Shown: positions 24,499 through 32,519 of the stretch, piece by piece
How positions within the stretch are numbered: position 1 is the stretch's first letter
Layout of the letters: each line of letters starts with the position of its first letter
Assembly (NCBI GenBank): GCA_017541205.1
Contig: JAFXZO010000100.1
Location: forward strand, 1 to 54,222
DNA: 54,222 bases
Direction of reading: 5' to 3'
Origin: Clostridia bacterium
GTDB lineage: Bacteria > Bacillota > Clostridia > Christensenellales > Aristaeellaceae
Notes under the pieces: generated by a model
The model's input: the letters and a program-made list of their open reading frames with translations, nothing else
Databases searched by the model: none
Told to the model about the DNA's origin: nothing
Made by a program: the position numbers and the translations under genes

Positions 24499-25311
24499 AT
24501 GCCCAATCAACCCATTCGATTGATCGCCACGGATATGGACGGAACACTGCTGGATGACAAAAACACGATCCCCGAAAGGAACCTGCGGGCGATTTACGCA
24601 GCGCGCGAAAAGGGCATCGTATTCGCGATCGCTTCCGGCAGATTTCCTGAAAACGCGTATTTGAAGCTGGCGGATTTCGGCCTTCGCTGCCCGATCATCG
24701 CCAGCAACGGCGCGCGGATCGTGGACGAAAACCTGCATACGCTCCGGGAAATCAGGATGGATCCCCAGGCTGCCAAGGAAACGGCGGAAAGCCTGCTGGC
24801 GCTTGGCAACGATTTTTTTATTTTTGCAAAACGCATGGTTTGCGTTTCCAACGAGCATCGTTTGCATCATTCCGAGGTATCGCACGGCGAAGAGATTCGG
24901 GCGCTGGGCGTGGTGTACTACCGGGGCAGGGAAGGCGTAAAGCGGGTGGTCGGCGACCATGTGCACAAATTTTTTGTGTGCGACAACCAGCCGCTTGAAC
25001 CGGTGCGCCAGGCGCTTTGCAGAATCCACGGCATCGATTTGACGCAGTCGAGTTTTAACAACATCGAAGTGATGCCCTCCGGCGTCGATAAAGGCAGAGG
25101 TGTTCGCGATCTGGCCAAGCTGCTCGGCATTCCCATGTCCCAGGTGATGGCCCTCGGCGACGAGGAAAACGACGTCCCCATGCTGAGCGCGGCGGGCTAT
25201 GGCGTCGCCATGAAAAACGCAAGCGACGCGGCCAAATCCGCAGCCCGATACATCACGGACAGCAACGGCGACTGCGGATTCGCCAAAGCCATCGAAGAAT
25301 ACGCGCTGTAA
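24499..25311 (+). CDS. Cof-type HAD phosphatase
   Basis: 270 residues from ATG 24499 with AAGGAG upstream; the longer reading frame from 24397 lies inside the rluA-type gene. HAD motif I is IATDMDGTLLDD (about 9-20, with the nucleophile Asp), motif II FAIASGRFPENAY, a C2B cap follows, then Lys/motif III in VDKGRGVRDLAKLLGI and motif IV ALGDEENDVPMLSAAGYGVA. Cof-type enzymes hydrolyse sugar phosphates, FMN or other small phosphates. It ends in a strong terminator shared with the convergent glyA. Confidence 0.95.
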   Translation: MPNQPIRLIATDMDGTLLDDKNTIPERNLRAIYAAREKGIVFAIASGRFPENAYLKLADFGLRCPIIASNGARIVDENLHTLREIRMDPQAAKETAESLLALGNDFFIFAKRMVCVSNEHRLHHSEVSHGEEIRALGVVYYRGREGVKRVVGDHVHKFFVCDNQPLEPVRQALCRIHGIDLTQSSFNNIEVMPSGVDKGRGVRDLAKLLGIPMSQVMALGDEENDVPMLSAAGYGVAMKNASDAAKSAARYITDSNGDCGFAKAIEEYAL

Positions 25312-25321
25312 ATCAATCATC

Positions 25322-25363
25322 AAAAACTCCCCTTTCACCGTCGCCGGCAAAAGGGGAGTTTTT
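25322..25363. terminator. bidirectional terminator between HAD gene and glyA
   Basis: AAAAACTCCCCTTT and AAAGGGGAGTTTTT are perfect complements around a 14-base loop, with A and T tracts on both flanks, between convergent genes. Confidence 0.92.
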
Positions 25364-25371
25364 TTTGAAAA

Positions 25372-26607
25372 TCAATAGAGCGGATATTTTTTGGTCAGTT
25401 CTTCCACGCCGGCTTTGACCGCGGGAATGGCGCTTTCGCCCTGATAGAGGATGAGGGCGATCCAGGAAGCGATCTGTTCCATTTCCGGCTCCTTGAAGCC
25501 GCGGGTGGTCACGGCGGGCGTACCGATGCGCACGCCGCTGGTTTCGGCGGGCTTGCGCTGGTCCCTGGGCACCATGTTCTTGTTGACGGTGATGTTCGCC
25601 ATGCCGAGCCAGGTTTCCAATTGCTTGCCGGTCACGGGCGTATCGCACAGGTCGAGCAGCAGCAGATGGTTGTCCGTACCGCCGGACACCATGCGCACGC
25701 CCTTTTCCCGCAGCGCGTTTTCCAGGGCCTTGGCGTTCTTCACGATCTGGCGCTGGTATTCGTTGAATTCGGGTTTCAGGGCTTCGCCGAAGCAAACGGC
25801 CTTGGCGGCGATCACGTGCTCCAGGGGCCCGCCCTGGATGCCGGGGAAGATGGCCTTGTCGATGGCCTTCTGGTACTGCTCCCGGCAGAGGATCAGCCCG
25901 CCGCGGGGCCCGCGCAGGGTCTTGTGGGTGGTGGTGGTGACGACGTCCGCATAGGGAATGGGGGAAGGATGGCACCCGGCGGCGACCAGGCCGGCGATAT
26001 GCGCCATGTCCACCATCAGATACGCGCCCACATCGTCCGCGATCTTGCGGAACGCGGCGAAATCGATGGTGCGGGGATAGGCGGAAGCGCCCGCCACGAT
26101 CATCTTCGGTTTGCAGGCGCGGGCGGCCCTGAGCAGCTCGTCGTAATCGATCTGCTCGGTTTCCGCGTTGATCCCATACGCGTCAAAATGAAAATACTTG
26201 CCCGAAATATTGACGGGACTGCCGTGGGTCAAATGCCCGCCGTTGTTCAGGCTCATGCCCAGCACGTTATCGCCGGGGCTGAGCAGCGCAAAATAAACAG
26301 CCATGTTGGCCTGGCTTCCGCTGTGCGGCTGAACATTGGCATGCTCCGCGCCGTAGAGCTGCTTTGCCCTGTCAATGGCAATGCGCTCCGCCTCATCCAC
26401 ATGTACGCAGCCGCCGTAATAGCGCTTGCCTGGATAACCTTCCGCATATTTGTTCGTCAGCGGACTGCCCATCGCGGCCATCACGGCGGGACTTACGAAG
26501 TTTTCAGACGCGATCAATTCGATGTGCGCTTCCTGACGGGCGCATTCGTCATAAATCGCTTTCGCGATTTCCGGGTCCTGGTTGAGACATGCAGGCAGAT
26601 TCCACAT
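25372..26607 (-). CDS. glyA: serine hydroxymethyltransferase
   Basis: 411 residues, the normal size. The N-terminal [20 protein letters not shown] (about 31-50), the PLP-lysine motif [15 protein letters not shown] (lysine near 226), and the C-terminal tetrahydrofolate region ([20 protein letters not shown]) are intact. The enzyme interconverts serine and glycine and feeds one-carbon units to folate. A GAGGAG box precedes the ATG. The SRP RNA gene lies only about 30 bases upstream on the same strand, without a clear terminator between, so glyA may be read from the SRP RNA promoter. Confidence 0.98.
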   Translation of the reverse strand: MWNLPACLNQDPEIAKAIYDECARQEAHIELIASENFVSPAVMAAMGSPLTNKYAEGYPGKRYYGGCVHVDEAERIAIDRAKQLYGAEHANVQPHSGSQANMAVYFALLSPGDNVLGMSLNNGGHLTHGSPVNISGKYFHFDAYGINAETEQIDYDELLRAARACKPKMIVAGASAYPRTIDFAAFRKIADDVGAYLMVDMAHIAGLVAAGCHPSPIPYADVVTTTTHKTLRGPRGGLILCREQYQKAIDKAIFPGIQGGPLEHVIAAKAVCFGEALKPEFNEYQRQIVKNAKALENALREKGVRMVSGGTDNHLLLLDLCDTPVTGKQLETWLGMANITVNKNMVPRDQRKPAETSGVRIGTPAVTTRGFKEPEMEQIASWIALILYQGESAIPAVKAGVEELTKKYPLY

Positions 26608-26639
26608 AAGGCTGTTCTCCTCGTTATAAAAATACCGCG

Positions 26640-26753
26640 TATAACTGACAGGCTTTACCGCAGCACACGTCTAAGATGCTTACTGCTGCTTCCTTCCGGA
26701 CCTGACAGGGTTCACACCGCAACATCGCACGGGGCCCACCAGCCATACACGGC
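26640..26753 (-). ncRNA. ffs: signal recognition particle RNA (small bacterial type)
   Basis: The minus strand contains the SRP RNA domain IV signature: GTCAGGTCCGGAAGGAAGCA (about 26688-26707), with the GGAA tetraloop and the conserved AGCAGC side that binds Ffh, framed by pairing GC-rich arms (TGCGGTGTGAACC upstream, GTGTGCTGCGG downstream). No Alu domain is seen, so this is the roughly 110-base form and not the long Bacillus type. The 5' end is set about seven bases after a clear -10 box; the 3' end is approximate. It acts with Ffh to target membrane proteins to the translocon. Confidence 0.92.
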
Positions 26754-26759
26754 TTCCTT

Positions 26760-26788
26760 ATCATATCGCATTTTGGCCTAAAACGCAA
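26760..26788 (-). promoter_or_regulatory. promoter of SRP RNA (and probably glyA)
   Basis: On the minus strand TTGCGT (26783-26788), 17 bases, TATGAT (26760-26765), placing the transcript start at the observed 5' arm of the SRP RNA. Confidence 0.75.
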
Positions 26789-26884
26789 GAGGCAAATAAA
26801 GATCAAAAACCAAGGGCATGTATATTTCCGAATAAATCTCTCCATTTCACGCAGGACAAGCATAAATGTATACAGAAAAACAAT

Positions 26885-26922
26885 GAAAAAACAGACGTCC
26901 GATCCGAAGATGCGGACGCCTG
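26885..26922 (-). terminator. terminator of the peptidoglycan-binding protein gene
   Basis: On the minus strand CAGGCGTCCG and CGGACGTCTG form a stem with one G-T pair, followed by TTTTTT. Confidence 0.85.
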
Positions 26923-26944
26923 AAACGGAGAGAAATGAGAAGGA

Positions 26945-28234
26945 TTACCAGGTGGCTTCCATGGCCCTGAGCACGCAGGCCTGATGGTCTTCATCCACGC
27001 GGTTCGTTTCATGGGTGCGGCTGTTGAAGAAGTGGATGCAGAAATGGCCGTCAAAATTGTTGTTGGTGATGGAGCAGGTGCCGTGCGGCATGCCGTTCAT
27101 CGAGGCGGCGTACACATGCCCGTTGTACAGCACCAGGATCGCCCGGCGGTTCCAGCTCCATTCCCCGCCGTAAATGGATTTCAAGGTGGCGGTATCAGCG
27201 GCGGTCAGCGGCTCGGAGTCCAGATGGTTGGAGCCGAAACGGCGCTGGGCCCGGAAGGTCTTTCCGGTGTTCACGTCCTTGATCGTGTAGGTGCAGGAGC
27301 CGGTGAACAGATGCACGCCGGTCTTGAACCAATCCAGCCGTTCGGTCACATAGGTATAGTTGGCGGCGTTTTTGCCAAAGAGCGCTTTGCTGGTCGCGTT
27401 TCCGGCGATGCCGTCCACGGCAAGGCCCTTGGCCTTCTGGAACGCCTTCACGGCCTCTTCGGTCTTGGCGCCGTACTTGCTGTCGATGGGCGCTTTATAG
27501 TATCCTTTGATTTTGAGCGCCTGCTGCAATGCCAACACGTTTTTGCCGCTGTCGCCTCTGCGGGAGGTGGCGGGCACGGCGATCTGGGAGATCTTGGTGA
27601 TGCCGTTCATTTTGGGGTCGTTGGACACGGTGGTATAAAGCACCTTGCCAAAAAGCTTCATGATCGTGGCATAGTCTGCCTTGCCGGTCTGCCTGATGCC
27701 CACGGATTTCTGATACGCCTTGACGGCGGCTTCCGTCGCGGGGCCGAACTTGCCGTCCACGACGCCGGTATAGAACTTCTTGATTTTGAGCGCCTGCTGG
27801 AGCTTTTCCACGCTGTCGCCGGAAGAGCCGCGGGAGGTATAATCCGGCGGATCGCCCAGCTTGGAAATGGAGGTGATGTTGGCGTATTTGCTGTTGGATT
27901 TCGCTGTGGTGGAGGTGTTTGTTTTGTTTGTTGTGGTGCCGTTCAGGGCTTTTTGGGCGGAGGAAGAAAGCGTGACGAACTTCTTCATGATGTAGCCCGT
28001 GTTATTATTGTGGGTTACTTTGTAGAAATCCCCGCTTGTGCCGATCACGGTTACCTTGGTTCCCTTGTTCAGCTGATAATAGTAGACGGAGCTGGTATTC
28101 GGCCGGAGCCTGAAAAAAACCTTATCCGCATTGACTGTGCCTGTATAGGAAGCGGCGGCCAACGCAACAGGGATCAGCGCGCTCACCAATACGACCGCAA
28201 GCAAGAAAGCGATTCCTCGCCGCATCGTTGTCAT
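26945..28234 (-). CDS. exported SH3/peptidoglycan-binding protein with an unknown C-terminal domain
   Basis: 429 residues. Signal peptide at about 1-27 (ending PVALAAAS), SH3b domain at about 30-92 (FFRLRPNTSSVYYYQLNKGT), a Ser/Thr/Asn-rich linker (95-125), then two PG_binding_1 domains (about 138-195 and 222-285; GKFGPATEAAVKAYQKSVGI and KYGAKTEEAVKAFQKAKGLA). The last 140 residues are a domain I cannot name, with KTFRAQRRFGSNHLDSEPL, an Arg-Arg-Ala-Ile-Leu-Val strand and a histidine-rich end (DGHFCIHFFNSRTHETNRVD). The Cys within G-H-F-C-I-H recalls the HGCIR centre of YkuD enzymes, so a distant wall-cutting or cross-linking fold is possible but unproven. Own promoter and terminator. Confidence 0.9.
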   Translation of the reverse strand: MTTMRRGIAFLLAVVLVSALIPVALAAASYTGTVNADKVFFRLRPNTSSVYYYQLNKGTKVTVIGTSGDFYKVTHNNNTGYIMKKFVTLSSSAQKALNGTTTNKTNTSTTAKSNSKYANITSISKLGDPPDYTSRGSSGDSVEKLQQALKIKKFYTGVVDGKFGPATEAAVKAYQKSVGIRQTGKADYATIMKLFGKVLYTTVSNDPKMNGITKISQIAVPATSRRGDSGKNVLALQQALKIKGYYKAPIDSKYGAKTEEAVKAFQKAKGLAVDGIAGNATSKALFGKNAANYTYVTERLDWFKTGVHLFTGSCTYTIKDVNTGKTFRAQRRFGSNHLDSEPLTAADTATLKSIYGGEWSWNRRAILVLYNGHVYAASMNGMPHGTCSITNNNFDGHFCIHFFNSRTHETNRVDEDHQACVLRAMEATW

Positions 28235-28278
28235 TTGAATTCACCTTCTCTTTCCGTGCCTTATATCAGCACAAGCAT

Positions 28279-28307
28279 ATTATAATGCTTTGTTAATGGA
28301 AAATCAA
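28279..28307 (-). promoter_or_regulatory. sigma-A-type promoter of the SH3/peptidoglycan-binding gene
   Basis: On the minus strand TTGATT (28302-28307), 17 bases, TATAAT (28279-28284), about 40 bases before the start codon. Confidence 0.7.
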
Positions 28308-28556
28308 TATCTTGCATAAATTGTTTACATTTATGGAGAATTGACACCAGATATAGTTGTTTGTTTCCATCAAATCATAAGAAATTGTGAAGAAATTGTT
28401 ACAAAATGAGGTTGGCTTGGATTCGCAGAGGAAAAATACAGCCAAACGGCGGGATCTCTTTTTTCTGCGTTTTTCAGCAGGAATTTGCAAATGCCTGTGG
28501 AAATAAACGGCTGGGATCCGGATGGTCCCGCATTCTGCACCAATCAAGGAAAGGTT
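28308..28556. other. intergenic region with a partial WalR-like site
   Basis: This AT-rich gap lies between divergent genes and, with the promoter and leader to 28235, makes about 320 bases without a gene. At 28386-28402 it contains TGTGAA, five bases, TGTTAC, one mismatch from the WalR box TGTWAH-N5-TGTWAH. I see no convincing promoter facing the PHP gene. Confidence 0.3.
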
Positions 28557-29273
28557 ATGGCGCTTATGTTTTTTTACGAGCTGCACCTGCATACCGCCGA
28601 AACCAGCCGCTGCGGCCATTCCACGGCGCGGGAAATGGTGGAAGCCTACGTTCGGAAGGGCTTTTCCGGCATCGTGGTCACCGATCATTTTGTCAACGGC
28701 AATTCGTATGCCCGCGACCCGGAAACCTGGAAAGAAAAAATGGACGTTTACCTGCGCGGGTACAACGCCGCGAAAGCGGCAGGGGATGAAATGGGCATCA
28801 AGGTTTTCTTCGGCGTGGAATACACGCATCTGGGCGGAAACGGCGAAGACTATCTGCTGCTGGGCTTAAAACCCGAGCATCTTTATCATGAGCTTGAAGC
28901 CTGCGATCGCTGGAGCATTGAATACCTTTGCGACGCTGTGCACGCCCTGGGCGGCATCGTGATCCGCGCGCATCCGTACCGGGAGGCGGGCTATATTGCC
29001 CGCGCTGGCATTGAGCGCCCCGGCCTGAATATCGACGCGATCGAAATTTTCAACGCGGGCAACAGCTCTGAACTGTTCAATGCCAAGGCGCTGGAGATGG
29101 CGCTCAGGGAAAACAAGCCCTGGACGGCAGGCTCCGACGCCCATCACGTGAATACGGCGGGCCTCGGCTTTGTGGGCTTTGAAACCGATCCAAGGGATTA
29201 CGCTGAGCTTTGCGAAATGATCAGGCAGGGAAAAGCCTGCGTGATGTACAGGCCCAAGCTGAACGCCGAATAA
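28557..29273 (+). CDS. PHP domain metal-dependent phosphoesterase
   Basis: 238 residues. The metal-binding motifs of the PHP fold are in order: ELHLHTAETSRCGHS at about 6-20, GIVVTDHFVNG at about 37-47, a Glu in FFGVEYTHLG, HPYREAGY near 140 and AGSDAHHVN near 192. It resembles the PHP family of small phosphoesterases (histidinol phosphatase or YciV-type) without extra domains. The substrate is unknown. AAGGAAAGG lies just before ATG 28557; a second ATG at 28566 is possible. It is followed by a terminator and is not close to the other PHP gene at 1677. Confidence 0.88.
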   Translation: MALMFFYELHLHTAETSRCGHSTAREMVEAYVRKGFSGIVVTDHFVNGNSYARDPETWKEKMDVYLRGYNAAKAAGDEMGIKVFFGVEYTHLGGNGEDYLLLGLKPEHLYHELEACDRWSIEYLCDAVHALGGIVIRAHPYREAGYIARAGIERPGLNIDAIEIFNAGNSSELFNAKALEMALRENKPWTAGSDAHHVNTAGLGFVGFETDPRDYAELCEMIRQGKACVMYRPKLNAE

Positions 29274-29292
29274 ATCGTCGCACATCTATTTG

Positions 29293-29319
29293 GGACGGAC
29301 GTATGCGCCGTCCTTTTTT
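29293..29319 (+). terminator. terminator of the PHP gene
   Basis: GGACGG and CCGTCC form a six-base stem with a nine-base loop, followed by six T. Confidence 0.8.
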
Positions 29320-29407
29320 CGTGTTCCTTCGGCAATGATTGCGCCTCCGTTCGACGTGAAAGCGCCCTGCGGGCGCCTATACTATACCGTGCTTGGAGGG
29401 CGGAGCC

Positions 29408-30196
29408 ATGCGGGTGAACGGGGAAATGTACCTTTTGATCAATGGATGGTTCAATTACCTGTGCCTTCGGGTGACGGCCCGGGCGCTCAGGATCCGGTTC
29501 AGCAGAGGCAGGGCGGCCGCCGCCTCGCTTTTCGGGGCAGGATATGCCGTCCTGGCATGGAAGGGGCCAAGCTGGCTGCGCGGTTTTTTCGCGGTACTTT
29601 TGATAGGCGCGCTGCTCAGCTGGCTTGCCCTTGGACGGCGCTGCATCGCCGGCTCTTTGCTGCTTGTGCTGGCCGGATGCTTGTTTTCCGGGCTCGTTCG
29701 CTATCTTTCCGGGCTCGGCGCGAAAACGTGGACCGTTTTGTTTGTCTGCGGAGGCGCCGTCCAGCTGACAGGCCTGATCCTAAAGACCAGAGAAATCGAA
29801 CCGGATGGGCCGTATCGGCTGCGGCTCCATGCCGCCGGGAGAGATGTGACCGTGCCCGCCATGCGGGACAGCGGGAACCTGCTGCGCGATCCCGTCACCG
29901 GGCTTCCGGTGATCGTCGCGGACGCGGAATGCGTGGAAAAACTGCTGCGCATGCCCGTCAAGGTTCACGATCTGTCCAGGACGCCGCAGGGGCTGCGCTT
30001 GCTCACGATCCGCACGGCGGCCGGCCGTCAGACGCTGATGTGCGTCGATCCGGACAAAGTTGAGATCCTGTCTTCAAAAAAGACAAGAACCGTGGACGCG
30101 GTGGTGGCGTTTGGGGATGTTCCGCTTGGAAAGGCGCTGCTTCCGGAGGCATTATTTGAAAACGCGATCGGGGAGGGATACCATGCAGGCGCTTGA
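29408..30196 (+). CDS. spoIIGA: sigma-E processing peptidase SpoIIGA
   Basis: 262 residues from ATG 29408 (GGAGGGCGGAG upstream). The N-terminal half is a bundle of about five membrane helices (residues 8-130), beginning [14 protein letters not shown] as in other SpoIIGA proteins. The C-terminal half is the aspartic protease domain with [20 protein letters not shown] (about 154-173), where the Asp of D-S-G is the catalytic residue. SpoIIGA sits in the septum and removes the pro-sequence of sigma-E once a signal arrives from the forespore. It overlaps sigE by 14 bases, the classic arrangement. The protein is shorter than B. subtilis SpoIIGA (309) but typical of Clostridia. Confidence 0.93.
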   Translation: MRVNGEMYLLINGWFNYLCLRVTARALRIRFSRGRAAAASLFGAGYAVLAWKGPSWLRGFFAVLLIGALLSWLALGRRCIAGSLLLVLAGCLFSGLVRYLSGLGAKTWTVLFVCGGAVQLTGLILKTREIEPDGPYRLRLHAAGRDVTVPAMRDSGNLLRDPVTGLPVIVADAECVEKLLRMPVKVHDLSRTPQGLRLLTIRTAAGRQTLMCVDPDKVEILSSKKTRTVDAVVAFGDVPLGKALLPEALFENAIGEGYHAGA

Positions 30197-30893
30197 TATG
30201 CGGAAATGGATGATGCTGTTTTTTTCTAGGCTTCGGGGCGACGGGCTGTATTATATCGGCGGGGCCGAGCCGCTGCCGCAGCCTTTGACCCATGAGGAGG
30301 AGCTTGGGCTGATCGAGCGCCTTTCCGGGGATGACGGCACGGTGCGCTCCGTCCTGATCGAAAGGAACCTGCGCCTGGTCGTATTCATCGCCAAGAAGTT
30401 TGAAAACACGGCTGTCGGCATGGAGGACCTGATTTCCATCGGCACGATCGGCTTGATCAAGGCTGTGAACACCTTTAACCCGGAAAAGAAAATCAAGCTG
30501 GCAACGTATGCCAGCCGGTGCATCGAAAACGAGGTATTGATGTATCTTCGCCATACCAGCCGCCTCAAGCTCGAAGTATCCCTGGATGAACCGCTCCGTA
30601 CGGATTGGGACGGCAACGAGCTCTTGCTTTCGGACGTGCTTGGAACCGAGGGCGATCTGGTCTCCCGCGGCATGGAGGAGGACGCGGAAAAGCAGGTGCT
30701 TTCCAGCGCCTTATCCAGATTGGCGCCCCGGGAGCAGCGCATCATGAACATGCGCTTCGGCCTTGGCGGCGGCAAAGAAATGACGCAAAAGGAGGTGGCG
30801 GATCAATTGGGCATCTCCCAATCCTATATTTCCCGGCTGGAAAAGCGCATCTTAAACCGCCTGCAGCATGACATGCTGAAAGCGACATCGTAA
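30183..30893 (+). CDS. sigE: mother-cell sporulation sigma factor SigE (pro-form)
   Basis: 236 residues from ATG 30183, which has GGAGGG five bases upstream and lies inside the end of spoIIGA. The pro-sequence and processing area reads [12 protein letters not shown] (about 21-32), nearly the same as the cleaved region of B. subtilis pro-sigma-E. Region 2 contains [16 protein letters not shown] and [20 protein letters not shown] (about 85-105), region 4 has [20 protein letters not shown] (about 203-222). SigE drives mother-cell transcription after septation; spoIID- and spoVM-type genes are typical members of its regulon and both are in this window. Confidence 0.97.
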   Translation: MQALDMRKWMMLFFSRLRGDGLYYIGGAEPLPQPLTHEEELGLIERLSGDDGTVRSVLIERNLRLVVFIAKKFENTAVGMEDLISIGTIGLIKAVNTFNPEKKIKLATYASRCIENEVLMYLRHTSRLKLEVSLDEPLRTDWDGNELLLSDVLGTEGDLVSRGMEEDAEKQVLSSALSRLAPREQRIMNMRFGLGGGKEMTQKEVADQLGISQSYISRLEKRILNRLQHDMLKATS

Positions 30894-30948
30894 AAAGATT
30901 CCGTTTCCTTTTATCGGCAGGAGCCGCCCCGCAGCGGATCGCTTCGCG

Positions 30949-32388
30949 TCAGACGTCGATTTCCCGGGCCTGGACGTCCTCGCCCCGGTTGGCGTCCAGG
31001 AAAGGCGCAATGAAGCTCGTGATATACTTCCTGGTCTGCATAGCGGCGCAGCCGATGAAGTTTTCGGGAGACAGGGAGAGCAGCAGCGTTTCTTCATCCG
31101 TTTGGAAGACGGGGTCCGAGGCGATGCGGGAAAGCAGATCGCATTCCTTGCCTTCCATTTTGACGGCGTTGGCGGCGGCGACGGAATGCACGCGGATATG
31201 CTCGTGCAGCGTCTGCCGGTCTCCGCCGCGCTCGACGGCGTCCATCATGATGTTTTCCGTGGCCATGAAGGGAAGCTCTTCCCGCAGGTGCTTTTCGATC
31301 ACCTGATCGTACACCACCAGGCCGGAGGCAATATTCAGGTACAGGGACAGGATGGCGTCACAGCACAAAAACCCTTCCGCCAGCGAGAGCCTGCGGTTGG
31401 CGCTGTCGTCCAGCGTGCGCTCAAACCATTGCTCGGCGGCTGTCATGGCCCCGTTCTGCGCATTGACGATCAGGAAGCGGGAAAGGGCGGTCATCCTCTC
31501 GCAGCGCATGGGATTGCGCTTGTACGCCATGGCGGAGGAGCCGATCTGGTTCTTTTCAAACGGTTCTTCGATTTCTTTTTTGTGCGCAAGGAGCCGTATG
31601 TCGTTGGCAAATTTGTGCGCGCTCTGTCCGATCTGGGAAAGGGCGTTCAGCACCCGGCTGTCCGTTTTGCGCGAATAGGTCTGCCCGGAGACGGGCACGG
31701 ACGAGGAAAAGCCCATTTTTTCCGCGATCATTTGATCCAGCGCTTCCACCTTTTCGTAATCGCCGTGAAACAATTCCAGGAAACTGGCCTGCGTGCCGGT
31801 GGTGCCTTTGCAGCCCAGCGGTTTTAAGGTGGAAAGGCAGAAATCGATTTCCTGGATATCCAGCATCAGATCGTTCAGCCACAGGCATGCGCGTTTGCCG
31901 ACCGTGGTCGGCTGGGCGGATTGGAAATGCGTGAAGGCGAGGCACGGCTGCTGCGCGTGCTCCGTCGCGAATTTGGACAAAGCGCGGATCACGGCGATCA
32001 GGCGCTTGCGGATCAATTGCAGGCCGTCCCGCAGGATCAGGATATCCGTATTATCGCCAACATAGCAGCTGGTAGCGCCAAGATGGATGATGGGCCGGGC
32101 CAGCGGGCACTGATCGCCCCAGGCGTGGATATGCGCCATCACGTCGTGCCGTAATTTTTTCTCATACGCCGCCGCCGCGTCAAAATCGATATCGTCGATG
32201 TGCTCGCGCATCTGGGCGATCTGCTCATTCGTGATCGGCAGGCCGAGCGCCTGCTCCGATTCGGCCAGGATGATCCACAGCCGCCGCCACTGCGAAAACT
32301 TATGCTGCGCCGAAAAAAGGAACTGCATTTCCTGGCTGGCATAGCGGGTGGAGAAAGGGGAAAGGTATCCGGAAGTGTCCTGCGGCAT
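30949..32388 (-). CDS. purB: adenylosuccinate lyase
   Basis: 479 residues from ATG 32388 (AGGAGG upstream; a longer frame to 32514 has no ribosome site). A fumarase/aspartase-superfamily enzyme of the longer PurB type: HLGATSCYVGDNTDILILRD (about 88-107), the signature GSSAMAYKRNPMRCERMT (about 284-301) and the QWFERTLDDSANRRL catalytic helix are visible. It cleaves SAICAR and adenylosuccinate in purine synthesis. It is read downstream of glgA but a weak terminator lies between them. No other pur gene is in the window. Confidence 0.96.
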   Translation of the reverse strand: MPQDTSGYLSPFSTRYASQEMQFLFSAQHKFSQWRRLWIILAESEQALGLPITNEQIAQMREHIDDIDFDAAAAYEKKLRHDVMAHIHAWGDQCPLARPIIHLGATSCYVGDNTDILILRDGLQLIRKRLIAVIRALSKFATEHAQQPCLAFTHFQSAQPTTVGKRACLWLNDLMLDIQEIDFCLSTLKPLGCKGTTGTQASFLELFHGDYEKVEALDQMIAEKMGFSSSVPVSGQTYSRKTDSRVLNALSQIGQSAHKFANDIRLLAHKKEIEEPFEKNQIGSSAMAYKRNPMRCERMTALSRFLIVNAQNGAMTAAEQWFERTLDDSANRRLSLAEGFLCCDAILSLYLNIASGLVVYDQVIEKHLREELPFMATENIMMDAVERGGDRQTLHEHIRVHSVAAANAVKMEGKECDLLSRIASDPVFQTDEETLLLSLSPENFIGCAAMQTRKYITSFIAPFLDANRGEDVQAREIDV

Positions 32389-32467
32389 AAGGCTGATCCT
32401 CCTGACAAAGTATTTCAAAGGCGGATAATTGTGCTCAATTCCCAGATTTTTGGGCATTTCCTTCCTC

Positions 32468-32500
32468 GAAAAGCGGGAGCCCCGTCCAGAGCCCCCGCTT
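32468..32500 (-). terminator. possible terminator after glgA
   Basis: On the minus strand AAGCGGG and CCCGCTT pair around an imperfect G/C-rich loop, followed by only four T in total. Weak. Confidence 0.4.
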
Positions 32501-32519
32501 GAGGATCGATCCAAGTGCT

